NCBI RefSeq assembly: GCF_024756275.1
Contig: NZ_JANUGQ010000004.1
Location: 248,001-312,000 of the forward strand
Direction: 5' to 3'
Origin: Streptomyces pyxinae
Lineage (GTDB): Bacteria; Actinomycetota; Actinomycetes; Streptomycetales; Streptomycetaceae
DNA length: 64,000 bases
Shown: one piece after another, positions 45,951 through 56,903 of the stretch
Position numbering within the stretch: the stretch's first letter is position 1
How the letters are laid out: the number at the start of each line of letters is the position of its first letter
Program-made: the position numbers and the translations under genes
The notes under the pieces: generated by a model
The model's database searches: none
Seen by the model: the letters and a program-made list of their open reading frames with translations, nothing else
What the model was told of the DNA's origin: nothing

Positions 45951-47444
45951 TCACTTCTGGTGCTTGAAGTGCTTGATGGACGAGTCCTTGGCGGCCGCGT
46001 CGGCGAAGCCCTGGATCTTCTTGATGGTCTCGGCGGGGGTGGCCCGGCCCGCCATCATCTCGCCGAGACCGGCGACACCGATCTGCTCCTTCTGGAGCTT
46101 GACGTACCAGTCCTGGAGGCGCGGGTTGAGCACGTTCTTGCCGGCCTTCTCCAGCGCGGCGACACCGGACGTGAGGCCGTCCGAGAGCGGAATGCCCTCG
46201 GTGCCGCCGTTGAAGGCGGAGAGCGACTTGGTGCTGGTGGTGAAGCTCTTGGAGGACGCCTCGCTGAGCATGATGCGCAACTGCTCCATGCCGCCCTCGG
46301 CGTTCCGCGCCTTGGCCGGGACGATGAAGGGCTCGCCGCCGGAGGCCCAGAGGGTGCCGAACGGCAGCTTGTCGGAGGAGTCCAGGCCGGAGGGCGCGCC
46401 GACCGCCAGTCTGAAGTCCTTGGGGATGAACTTCGCCTCCTCGTTCTCCACCCAGGAGCCGTTGGGGATGAACAGCGCCTTGCCCCGCGCCCAGGCGCCC
46501 TGTGAGCCCCGGTGGTCCAGGCCCGGGGTGCCGGGGAGGATGTATCCCTTGGCGTAGAGCTCGTAGTACGCCTCGAACGCGGCCTTGACGGCGGGGTGTT
46601 CCCAGGCCCTGGGCTCCAGGTTGTCGATGGCGTCGAGCACCTCGGCGCCGCCGATCTTGCCGATGAACGGGTAGAGCGAGAACGGGATGTAGTACGGGTG
46701 CTTGCCCGAGTACGTCCAGCCCGCGATGCCCTGCTTCTTCGCCTTGGCGCAGAGCGCGAGCATCTCGTCCCAGGTCTCCGGGTACCGGGCGTCGAGCTTC
46801 TCCAGCGCGGTCTGCGAGTACCAGACGCCGTACACCGTGTAGGCGTAGTACAGGATCCAGACCGGGTCGCCGTCGAACTGGCCCATCTCCACGATGCCGG
46901 GGCGCAGGGTGTCCCGGACCTTCTTCTTGGGGTCGTCGACGGAGGGCGCGTCCAGCAGCGGGGTGAGGTCGGTGAGCTGCTTCTTGCCCACCAGGACGCC
47001 CATGTCCATCTGCTGGGCGCCGGAGTTGTCGATCAGGTCCGGCGGAGTGCCGCCGTTGAAGCGCGGCTGGAGGACGGACTGGATCTTCTGGGTCTTGGAG
47101 AACTTGACCTCGGCCTTCGGGTACGTCTTCGCGTAGACGTCCTTGGCGTCCTCGGCGTACTGGGTGCCGAACCCGCCGTCGAAGATGACCAGTTCGAGCG
47201 GGGCGGAGGCGTTGACGCCGAGCGGGTTCTTGGCGGTCTTCTCGCCCTTCTCGGCCTTGCCGGAGTCGCCGGAGCCGCCGCCGCTGGCGCAGGCGGACAG
47301 CACGCCCATGGCCGGTACGGAGATCAGGCCGAGCGCCGCGGACCGCTTGATCAGGTCGCGTCGGCCGACGCCTCCGGGGCTGCCGTCGAGGTGTGCCGTG
47401 TCCGTGCCGGGGCCCTCGGTGCCACGAGCGGAGGTGGTTCCCAT
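45951..47444 (-). CDS. ngcE: N-acetylglucosamine/diacetylchitobiose-binding lipoprotein NgcE
   Basis: 497 aa. The N-terminus has a twin-arginine motif (GRRDLIKRSAALGL, RR at 28-29) and a lipobox LSAC with C52 as lipidated cysteine, so a Tat-exported lipoprotein is likely. The rest is a type-1 extracellular solute-binding fold: LELVIFDGGFGTQYAEDAKD, PRFNGGTPPDLIDNSGAQQ, YAYTVYGVWYSQTALEKL, GKALFIPNGSWVENE. The match to NgcE-type chitin-sugar binding proteins is by family and operon context. GAGGA precedes the ATG at 47444. A long leader (to about 47680) carries tandem repeats. Confidence 0.9.
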   Translation of the reverse strand: MGTTSARGTEGPGTDTAHLDGSPGGVGRRDLIKRSAALGLISVPAMGVLSACASGGGSGDSGKAEKGEKTAKNPLGVNASAPLELVIFDGGFGTQYAEDAKDVYAKTYPKAEVKFSKTQKIQSVLQPRFNGGTPPDLIDNSGAQQMDMGVLVGKKQLTDLTPLLDAPSVDDPKKKVRDTLRPGIVEMGQFDGDPVWILYYAYTVYGVWYSQTALEKLDARYPETWDEMLALCAKAKKQGIAGWTYSGKHPYYIPFSLYPFIGKIGGAEVLDAIDNLEPRAWEHPAVKAAFEAYYELYAKGYILPGTPGLDHRGSQGAWARGKALFIPNGSWVENEEAKFIPKDFRLAVGAPSGLDSSDKLPFGTLWASGGEPFIVPAKARNAEGGMEQLRIMLSEASSKSFTTSTKSLSAFNGGTEGIPLSDGLTSGVAALEKAGKNVLNPRLQDWYVKLQKEQIGVAGLGEMMAGRATPAETIKKIQGFADAAAKDSSIKHFKHQK

Positions 47445-47573
47445 GCGCAAGTCCTCGCCTTCTCCAGGACTCAGGCGGTGTACCGGTCGCTCGCGCTCTC
47501 GCCTGAGCCGGAGGGGCCGCCACCGCGGTCGATTGCTGGGTCGTGCAGGTGCTGTTCGGTGCAAGGTGGTGCG

Positions 47574-47622
47574 GTGTGACGCGTGTGGTGCGGTGTGGTG
47601 CTGTGTGACGCGTGTGGTGCGG
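47574..47622. repeat. Direct repeats in the ngcE leader
   Basis: The 20-mer GTGTGACGCGTGTGGTGCGG occurs at 47574-47593 and again at 47603-47622 (29-bp period), in a wider GTGGTGCGGTG-rich tract (47560-47650). If the promoter at 47686-47715 is right, these lie in the untranslated leader of ngcE and could be regulator sites. They do not match the DasR dre consensus. Confidence 0.75.
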
Positions 47623-47685
47623 ATCGAAGTGGCGCCGGGTGGTGCGGTGTTCCGTTCCATGCCCCAAGCCGCCCGGACGCCGACA

Positions 47686-47715
47686 GGTATAGTCCACTCC
47701 CCGTCAACTGAGCAA
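47686..47715 (-). promoter_or_regulatory. Candidate ngcE promoter
   Basis: On the minus strand TTGCTC (47715-47710) and TATACC (47691-47686) are 18 bp apart, in the most AT-balanced DNA between ngcE and the GH92 gene. It implies a leader of about 235 nt. Confidence 0.4.
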
Positions 47716-47996
47716 GATCGAAAGCGGGGTTGACGAGCAGTCTTTCCCGAGTTGAGACCTCCCGGAGCCGATGCGCGGCTCTGTCCACGCGCACCCGTCC
47801 TTCCGTCCATGGACATCGAGCGGCACGAGAGGCACGGGAGACACGAAGCCGTCGGCACGCCCGGCGCCGAACCCCCCGGACGGCTGAAATCCCCACACCT
47901 CCTTCCGGGCTTCACCCTGCCCCTTTTACAGGCTCCTTTCCCCCTCCCTCCGGACTTCTTCCCGCTCGTCCCGCCGGGGCTCTTGCGGCAACACCC

Positions 47997-48028
47997 TTGA
48001 CAGCACACCGCACTTGCCTCCCTACTGT
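47997..48028 (+). promoter_or_regulatory. Candidate promoter of the GH92 gene
   Basis: TTGACA (47997-48002), a consensus -35, and TACTGT (48023-48028) are 20 bp apart, slightly long. The predicted transcript start near 48035 lies just before the operator palindrome. Confidence 0.4.
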
Positions 48029-48046
48029 TTCCCGCACGGCCCTCCT

Positions 48047-48058
48047 GACAACGTTGTC
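48047..48058. promoter_or_regulatory. LacI-type operator before the GH92 gene
   Basis: GACAACGTTGTC is a perfect 12-bp palindrome with the central CG typical of LacI/GalR-family operators, sitting just downstream of the predicted transcript start and 40 bp before the GH92 ATG. Glycosidase genes in Streptomyces are often repressed through such sites. The regulator is not in the window. Confidence 0.65.
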
Positions 48059-48097
48059 CAGAGCCGTTTCACGGCCCGGCAGAAGGAAGAGCGCGGG

Positions 48098-51000
48098 ATG
48101 CGACCCCGACGATCCGCCCGACGACCCGGACGACGCGCCCGTTCCGGACACCCCCACACCGGACGCCCCCGGGTGCCCGGCCTTCATCCGGCCGCCCTGC
48201 TGACGGCCGCCGCCCTGCTGGTGACGGCGCTGCCTCAGGCCGCCGTCGCCGCGCCCGGCCGGCACGGACCCGCGGCGGACCGGGCGCCCGGCGGCTCCCC
48301 GATGTCCTCGGCCTCCGCGTCCTCCTCGCCGTCCACGGCCTCCTTCATGTCCTCCTTCGAGGACGGTGAGCCCCGGCCCAGCTGGCTGGACACCGTCGAG
48401 ACGGGCCCGGACGGCCGCCCCCGGGCCTCCGGGGTGGACGGGGCCTACGCGGCGGGCATCCCGGGCAATGTCACGGACACGGTGACCGCCGTCCGGGCCA
48501 GCGGTGAGAACACCGGCGGCGGGGAGACCAAGGAGAATCTGGTCGACCTCCAGCCCACCACCAAGTGGCTGGCCTTCTCCCCCACCGCCTGGGCCGAGTT
48601 CGACCTCCGGGCCCCGGTCAAGCTGGCGGCCTACGCCCTGACCTCGGCCAACGACGCCGCACCGCGCGACCCGAGGGACTGGACGCTCAAGGGCTCGGCC
48701 GACGGCACCGACTGGAAGACGCTGGACACCCGCGAGGGCCAGAGCTTCGCCAAGCGCTTCCAGACCGTGTCGTACGACCTGGCCGGGAACACCACCGCGT
48801 ACGCGCACTACCGGCTGGAGATCACCGCCAACAACGGCGCGTCCGACATCACCCAGCTCGCCGATGTGCAGTTCTCCGACGGTGACGGCACCGCCCCGGC
48901 GCCCGCCACCATGCGCAGCCACCCGGACCGGGGCCCGGCGGGCTCCCCCACCGCCAAGGCGAACGCCGGCTTCACCGGCAAACGGGCGCTGCGGTACGCG
49001 GGCACCCATCACCCGGCCGGGCGGGCCTATTCGTACAACAAGGTCTTCGACGTGGACGTACCGGTCCGCCGGGACACCGAGCTGTCCTACCGGATCTTCC
49101 CCGACATGCCGGAGACCGATCCGCGCTACCCGGCCACCCGGGTGGCGGTCGACCTGGCCTTCACCGACGGCAGTTACCTCAGCGGTCTGCGGGCCACCGA
49201 CAGCCACGGCGGGGCGCTCACCCCGCAGGGCCAGGGCGCGGCCAAGCGGCTCTACGTCAACCAGTGGAACCAGGTCACCGCCGCCATCGGCACGGTCGCG
49301 GCGGGGAGGACGGTGGACCGGATCCTGGTGGCGTACGACTCCCCGGAGGGCCCGGCGAAGTTCCAGGGGTGGATCGACGATCTGGCCATCCGGCGCGCCG
49401 CCCCGGTCGAGCGGCCCTCCCGTCTCTCGGAGTACGCCTCCACCGTGCGCGGGACCAACTCCAGCGGCTCCTTCTCACGCGGCAACACCTTCCCGGCGAC
49501 CGCCGTGCCGCACGGCTTCAACTTCTGGACCCCGGTGACCAACGCGGCCTCGCTGAGTTGGCTCTACGACTACGCCCGGGGCAACAACGCGGACAATCTG
49601 CCGACGCTCCAGGCGTTCGGCGCCAGCCATGAGCCGAGCCCCTGGATGGGCGACCGGCAGACCTTCCAGCTGATGCCATCGGCCGCCGCCGGGACCCCGC
49701 CCACCGGCCGGACGGCCCGGGCGCTGCCGTTCCGCCATGAGCGGGAGACCGCCCGGCCGCACTACTACGGAGTCACCTTCGAGAACGGACTGCGCGCGGA
49801 GCTGGCGCCGACCGACCACGCGGCGATGATGCGGTTCACCTATCCGGGCGAGGACGCCTCGGTGGTCCTCGACAATGTCACCGAGCAGGGCGGGCTCACC
49901 CTCGACCCCGCGACCAGCTCCTTCACCGGGTTCTCGGATGTCAGGTCCGGGCTGTCCACCGGCGCCACCCGGATGTTCGTCTACGGCGTCTTCGACGCGC
50001 CGGTCACCGGTTCCGCCTCGGCGGGCGTCACGGGCCATCTGCGCTTCGACGCCGGGGCCGACCGGACGGTCACGCTCCGGATGGCCACCTCGCTGATCGG
50101 CGTGGAGCAGGCCAGGGCGAACCTGGCCGCCGAACTCCCGGAGGGCTCCCGCTTCGAGCGGGTGGTGTCCCGGGCGCAGGACGCCTGGGACGCGGTACTG
50201 GGCCGGGTCCGGGTGGAGGGCGCCACCCACGACCAGCTGGTCACCCTCTACTCCAGCCTCTACCGGCTCTACCTCTACCCCAACTCCGGTTCCGAGAAGG
50301 TGGACGGCGAGGACCGGTACGCCAGCCCGTTCTCGCCCCGGACCGGTCCCGACACCCCGACCCGCACCGGCGCGAAGATCGTGGACGGCCGGGTGTACGT
50401 CAACAACGGGTTCTGGGACACCTATCGCACCACCTGGCCCGCCTACTCTCTCCTCACCCCGAAGAAGGCGGGTGAGCTGGTGGACGGCTTCGTCCAGCAG
50501 TACAAGGACGGCGGCTGGATCTCCCGCTGGTCCTCACCGGGGTACGCCGATCTGATGACCGGCACCTCCTCCGACGTGGCCTTCGCGGACGCGCTGGTCA
50601 AGGGGGTGGACTTCGACGCGGAGGCGGCGTACGAGGCCGCGCTCAAGAACGCCACGGTGGTGCCGCCCGGCGACGGGGTGGGGCGCAAGGGGATGGCCAC
50701 CTCGCCGTTCCTCGGCTACGCCTCCACCGAGACCCACGAGGGCCTCTCGTGGACCCTGGAGGGCTGCCTCAACGACTACGGCATCGCGCGGATGGCCGAG
50801 GCGCTGTACCGGAAGACCAAGAAGCCGCGCTACCGGGAGGAGGCCGCCTACTTCCGCAACCGGGCGCTCTCCTACGTCCATCTCTTCGACCCGAAGGCCG
50901 GCTTCTTCCAGGGCAGGGACCTCAAGGGCGACTGGCGGGTGGACAGCGCCTCGTACGACCCCCGGGTCTGGGGGTACGACTACACCGAGACCAACGGCTG

Positions 51001-52024
51001 GGGGTACGCCTTCACCGCCCCGCAGGACAGCCGGGGCCTGGCCAATCTGTACGGCGGACGCGCCGGGCTCGGCGAGAAGCTGGACCGGTACTTCGCCACC
51101 CCCGAGACCGCGAGCCCGGAGTTCGTCGGCTCGTACGGCAGTGTCATCCACGAGATGACCGAGGCCCGGGACGTCCGGATGGGCATGTACGGCCACTCCA
51201 ACCAGGTCGCCCACCATGTCCCGTACATGTACGACGCCGCCGGACAGCCGTGGAAGACCCAGGAGAAGGTGCGCGAGGTGCTCTCCCGCCTCTACACCGG
51301 CAGCGAGATCGGCCAGGGCTACCACGGCGACGAGGACAACGGCGAGCAGTCGGCCTGGTATCTCTTCTCCGCGCTGGGCTTCTATCCGCTGGTGATGGGC
51401 AGCGGGGAGTACGCGGTCGGCTCGCCGCTCTTCACCAGGGCGACGGTACGGATGGACAACGGCCGCACCCTGGTGGTCCGGGCGCCGGAGAACAGCGCGC
51501 GCAACATCTACGTCCAGGGGCTGCGGGTGAACGGCAAGCGCTGGACCTCCACCGCCCTGCCGCACGAACTGCTGGCCCGGGGCGGGACGCTGGACTTCGC
51601 GATGGGCCCCCGCCCCTCCCGCTGGGGCACCGGGCCGGGTGCCGCGCCCGTCTCGCTCACCACCGGCGACCGGGCCCCGTCCCCCCGCCGGGACGCGCTG
51701 ACCGGACCGGGCGCGCTGGCCGACGACACCTCGGCCACCTCGGCCCCGGTGACCACCGCCGTCCTCCCGGTGGCCGCGCCGGCCCGGGTGGTCCAGTACA
51801 CCCTGACCTCGGCCGCCCGGGACCGGGCCCCGGCCGGCTGGGTGCTGGAGGGCTCCAGGGACGGTACCTCCTGGACCCGGCTGGACGAGCGGCGCGGCGA
51901 GTCCTTCGCCTGGGACCGCCAGACCCGCGCCTTCACGGTCGCCGCACCGGGCACCTACGCCACGTACCGCCTGGTGACGACCGAACCTGGCGCGACCCTC
52001 GCGGAGGTGGAACTGCTGTCCTGA
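48098..52024 (+). CDS. Secreted GH92 family alpha-mannosidase with carbohydrate-binding-like domains
   Basis: 1308 aa. The signal peptide has an Arg-rich n-region and a hydrophobic stretch ending near AAVAAPG (residue 55). A discoidin/F5-8C-like module (about 130-265: TENLVDLQPTTKWLAFS-like, YALTSANDAAPRDPRDWTLKGS) precedes a beta-sandwich and the GH92 (alpha/alpha)6 catalytic domain from about 460 to 1170. GH92 signatures are DGRVYVNNGFWDTYRTTWP, SSPGYADLMTGTSSD, and GYHGDEDNGEQSAWYLFSAL, which holds the catalytic acidic residues. A second discoidin-like module ends the protein (YTLTSAARDRAPAGWVLEGS). GH92 enzymes are Ca-dependent exo-alpha-1,2-mannosidases acting on fungal or host mannans. 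AAGGA precedes the ATG. Confidence 0.93.
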   Translation: MRPRRSARRPGRRARSGHPHTGRPRVPGLHPAALLTAAALLVTALPQAAVAAPGRHGPAADRAPGGSPMSSASASSSPSTASFMSSFEDGEPRPSWLDTVETGPDGRPRASGVDGAYAAGIPGNVTDTVTAVRASGENTGGGETKENLVDLQPTTKWLAFSPTAWAEFDLRAPVKLAAYALTSANDAAPRDPRDWTLKGSADGTDWKTLDTREGQSFAKRFQTVSYDLAGNTTAYAHYRLEITANNGASDITQLADVQFSDGDGTAPAPATMRSHPDRGPAGSPTAKANAGFTGKRALRYAGTHHPAGRAYSYNKVFDVDVPVRRDTELSYRIFPDMPETDPRYPATRVAVDLAFTDGSYLSGLRATDSHGGALTPQGQGAAKRLYVNQWNQVTAAIGTVAAGRTVDRILVAYDSPEGPAKFQGWIDDLAIRRAAPVERPSRLSEYASTVRGTNSSGSFSRGNTFPATAVPHGFNFWTPVTNAASLSWLYDYARGNNADNLPTLQAFGASHEPSPWMGDRQTFQLMPSAAAGTPPTGRTARALPFRHERETARPHYYGVTFENGLRAELAPTDHAAMMRFTYPGEDASVVLDNVTEQGGLTLDPATSSFTGFSDVRSGLSTGATRMFVYGVFDAPVTGSASAGVTGHLRFDAGADRTVTLRMATSLIGVEQARANLAAELPEGSRFERVVSRAQDAWDAVLGRVRVEGATHDQLVTLYSSLYRLYLYPNSGSEKVDGEDRYASPFSPRTGPDTPTRTGAKIVDGRVYVNNGFWDTYRTTWPAYSLLTPKKAGELVDGFVQQYKDGGWISRWSSPGYADLMTGTSSDVAFADALVKGVDFDAEAAYEAALKNATVVPPGDGVGRKGMATSPFLGYASTETHEGLSWTLEGCLNDYGIARMAEALYRKTKKPRYREEAAYFRNRALSYVHLFDPKAGFFQGRDLKGDWRVDSASYDPRVWGYDYTETNGWGYAFTAPQDSRGLANLYGGRAGLGEKLDRYFATPETASPEFVGSYGSVIHEMTEARDVRMGMYGHSNQVAHHVPYMYDAAGQPWKTQEKVREVLSRLYTGSEIGQGYHGDEDNGEQSAWYLFSALGFYPLVMGSGEYAVGSPLFTRATVRMDNGRTLVVRAPENSARNIYVQGLRVNGKRWTSTALPHELLARGGTLDFAMGPRPSRWGTGPGAAPVSLTTGDRAPSPRRDALTGPGALADDTSATSAPVTTAVLPVAAPARVVQYTLTSAARDRAPAGWVLEGSRDGTSWTRLDERRGESFAWDRQTRAFTVAAPGTYATYRLVTTEPGATLAEVELLS

Positions 52025-52377
52025 CCGGCCCGGGGCGCGTACCGGCGACCGGCCCGGGGTGCGGCCGGCGCCGTCGGTACGCGCCCCGGGGCCCGTGCGT
52101 TCCGCACCCGCCCGAGAGGTTGATCACAGGGCGCCGGGCGCTGTACCGCTTTGGGCACCTTTGGCGAGAATCCGGAACAGCCCCCGCCTGTCAAACCGGT
52201 TGACCGGTAAAGATGCTGTGGAAGTATCCATGGAGTCGCGTGAGCGGCCGCCGAGCCCGGCGCGCCGGCCCGGGAACCACCGAGTTCCCGGCGGCGCGAA
52301 GGCTCCCGGGGGGCTTGTGCCGCCCTGTGCCGTCCGCTCCGCCGACACACCGATTCATGACTCACATGGAGAGTTAC
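52025..52377. other. Intergenic with a possible promoter for the VCBS protein
   Basis: In 353 bp the notable signal is TTGACC (52200-52205) followed 16-19 bp later by AAGTAT/TATCCA (52222-52230), a possible sigma-70-like pair giving a leader of about 140 nt. ACCGGTTGACCGGT around the -35 is partly self-complementary. No gene or riboswitch was recognised. Confidence 0.4.
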
Positions 52378-53322
52378 GTGGCCAATTCTTTGGGCCGTAA
52401 GCGCGGGCGCAAGCTCTCGCGTCTCGCCGTCGCGGCGGCTGTCGCCGCCCTCGTCGGCACCTCCGCCGGGACCGCCGTGGCGGACCCGCAGCCCACCGCC
52501 CCGGAGGCGTCCGCCGCCGCGGCGGGCGTCGGCAAGGAGGCGTTCACCGGTAAGGCGCCCACCACCGCCACCGTCAAGGCCGGCGCCGCCGCTCCGGTCA
52601 ACGCCCTGTTCGCGGCCGACAAGTCGGGCGCGCTGTTCATGTACATCCCGAACGGCAAGGGCGCGTTCACCTCCCGGCAGCAGATCGGCGACGGCTGGGA
52701 CCTGATGGCGGCCTCGGACCAGGCCGACCACGACGGCGACGGCGAGGCCGAGGGCCTGTACGTCTGGGACAAGCAGGGGAACGTCTTCTACAACTCCGAC
52801 GACGAGTCGGAGAACTACGAGGGCCACGGCTGGAACATCTACGACAAGGTGCTGGTCGCGGGTGACCTGGGCGGTTCCTCCGCCTCGGACGTCCTGGCCC
52901 GCGACAAGACCGGGGTGCTCTGGCTCTACAAGGGCAACGCCGACGGTTCGCTGCAGAACCGCACCAAGGTCGGCGCCGGCTGGGGTGGCTTCGACCAGCT
53001 CGTCGGCAAGGGCGACCTCTCCGGCGACGGCCGCGCGGACATCGTGGCGCGGGACAAGTCCGGTGTGCTGTGGCTGTACCAGGGCACGGGCAACCCCGCC
53101 GCCCCGTTCAAGGCCCGCACCAAGGTCGGCTCCGGCTGGAACACGTTCAACTACCTCGTCTCCACGGGTGACCTGAACGCGGACGGCCACACCGACCTGA
53201 TCGGCCGGGACGCCAAGGGCGCCCTGTGGCGTTACGACGGCACCGGCAACGCCGCCGCCCCGTTCAAGGCGCGGACCCAGATCGGCGCCTCGGGCTGGAA
53301 CATCTACACCATGATGTTCTGA
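52378..53322 (+). CDS. Secreted VCBS/FG-GAP repeat protein
   Basis: 314 aa. Signal peptide RKRGRKLSRLAVAAAVAALV is followed by GTSAGTAVAD with a likely cleavage at AVA-D. The body is a seven-bladed-propeller type with VCBS/FG-GAP units and Ca-binding loops DHDGDGEAEGLYVWD, DLGGSSASDVLARDKTG, DLSGDGRADIVARDKSG and DLNADGHTDLIGRDAKG. The LARDKTGVLWLYKGN-type blade motif repeats four times. Such proteins are abundant in Streptomyces secretomes, with unknown targets. GTG 52378 is preferred because GGAGAG lies 4-6 nt upstream; an in-frame ATG four codons earlier contains that motif. Confidence 0.88.
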   Translation: MANSLGRKRGRKLSRLAVAAAVAALVGTSAGTAVADPQPTAPEASAAAAGVGKEAFTGKAPTTATVKAGAAAPVNALFAADKSGALFMYIPNGKGAFTSRQQIGDGWDLMAASDQADHDGDGEAEGLYVWDKQGNVFYNSDDESENYEGHGWNIYDKVLVAGDLGGSSASDVLARDKTGVLWLYKGNADGSLQNRTKVGAGWGGFDQLVGKGDLSGDGRADIVARDKSGVLWLYQGTGNPAAPFKARTKVGSGWNTFNYLVSTGDLNADGHTDLIGRDAKGALWRYDGTGNAAAPFKARTQIGASGWNIYTMMF

Positions 53323-53350
53323 GCCGACCCGGCTCCCGCCACGCGCGAGG

Positions 53351-53385
53351 AGGGCCGCACCCCGTCCGACGGGGTGCGGCCCTTT
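53351..53385 (+). terminator. Strong factor-independent terminator
   Basis: A perfect stem of at least 12 bp (AGGGCCGCACCCC with GGGGTGCGGCCCTTT, loop GTCCGAC) ending in TTT lies 29 bp after the VCBS gene. It is the best classical terminator in the window. Confidence 0.85.
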
Positions 53386-53602
53386 CGCGTCACCGGCGCC
53401 CGGCGGTGCGGGGCGCGGGGGCCGGGCACGCGCGGGCGCCCGGATGTACGGGCGCCAGAGGTGCGGGCGGCCCGGACGTGCGGGCCCGGCCCGGTGTACG
53501 GCCTCACCGGTGTCCGGGCCCCGGGGCTCCGGGCCCGCGAACGGGCCCGGAGTCGTACCGGCCCCGGGTGCGCGGCCCCGGAGCCGGTCGGCGGGCGATC
53601 CG

Positions 53603-56383
<2,781 letters not shown>

Positions 56384-56415
56384 CTAAGGTAAGACTTAGT
56401 TAGGTAACCCTTACC
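56384..56415. promoter_or_regulatory. Iron-box-like repeats upstream of acnA
   Basis: CTAAG-N6-CTTAG (56384-56399) and GGTAA-CCC-TTACC (56403-56415) are two adjacent perfect inverted repeats in AT-rich DNA 67-98 bp upstream of the acnA start. TAAGGTAAGACT and TTAGGTAA resemble halves of the DmdR/IdeR iron box (TTAGGTTAGGCT...), but only about 12 of 19 positions agree, so iron control is tentative. Confidence 0.35.
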
Positions 56416-56448
56416 GGCTGGCGCGGCTGCGGTGCGTCTTTCGGCAGA

Positions 56449-56466
56449 TATCTCGATGTCGAGATA
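56449..56466. promoter_or_regulatory. Operator 1 of the acnA-murA intergenic region
   Basis: TATCTCGA-TG-TCGAGATA is a perfect inverted repeat of 8-bp arms. Its core, ATCTC-N6-GAGATA, has exactly the same architecture as operator 2 at 56877-56893. Confidence 0.65.
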
Positions 56467-56617
56467 ACTCTAGTACATGACCGCTGCGCGGTCATGCCCG
56501 GACGCCTGTGATCGCCGCCATCCGGTGGGCTCCCGCCCGCCGTCCCCGGCACGTTCGCCCTACCTCTGTACCCGTGCGCCTGGCCGCGCCGGGCGAACGC
56601 CGCCGGGACGGTGGGCC

Positions 56618-56668
56618 GAGGGAGCCGGCTCCTCTCCCCAGTGCCCGAGAGGGAGCCGACTCCTCTCC
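56618..56668. repeat. Pair of 20-bp near-palindromic direct repeats
   Basis: GAGGGAGCCGGCTCCTCTCC (56618-56637) and GAGGGAGCCGACTCCTCTCC (56649-56668) differ at one base and are 31 bp apart. Each is centred on a GGAGCC/GGCTCC palindrome. They lie between the two operators in the acnA-murA gap; no gene is recognised there. Confidence 0.75.
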
Positions 56669-56876
56669 GGACCCCGAGCGGCGCCGGTCCCGCTCCCCTC
56701 CGGGTACCCGCCGGAAGCGCCCCGACGCGGAGCGCCCGGCCCGGCGGCACAACTCCTCTCCGCCGCCTTTCTCTCCCGGGACACCCGGACGGCGGCGCTC
56801 GTCTCGCCCCGCGTGACCCGGCAGTTCACGATCGAGGAGACCGGGCTCACTCGCGCAGATCCCTCCCCAGGAGGGA

Positions 56877-56893
56877 ATCTCATATGTGAGATA
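56877..56893. promoter_or_regulatory. Operator 2, abutting the murA -10 box
   Basis: ATCTC-ATATGT-GAGATA lies 10 nt before the XRE-murA ATG. A possible -10 hexamer TAGCCT (56892-56897) starts within it and ends 6 nt before the ATG, as for leaderless genes. Binding here would block transcription of the gene, so autoregulation by its own XRE domain is a direct hypothesis. Confidence 0.65.
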
Positions 56894-56903
56894 GCCTGCG
56901 AAT

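Noticed and set aside
47574..47622. DasR (dre) operator upstream of ngcE
   Set aside because: No match to the TGG(T/A)CTAGACCA-type core was found; the repeats have a different sequence.
52025..52377. ydaO/c-di-AMP riboswitch before the secreted VCBS protein
   Set aside because: Such switches precede some Streptomyces cell wall hydrolases, but I could not recognise the conserved helices in this leader.
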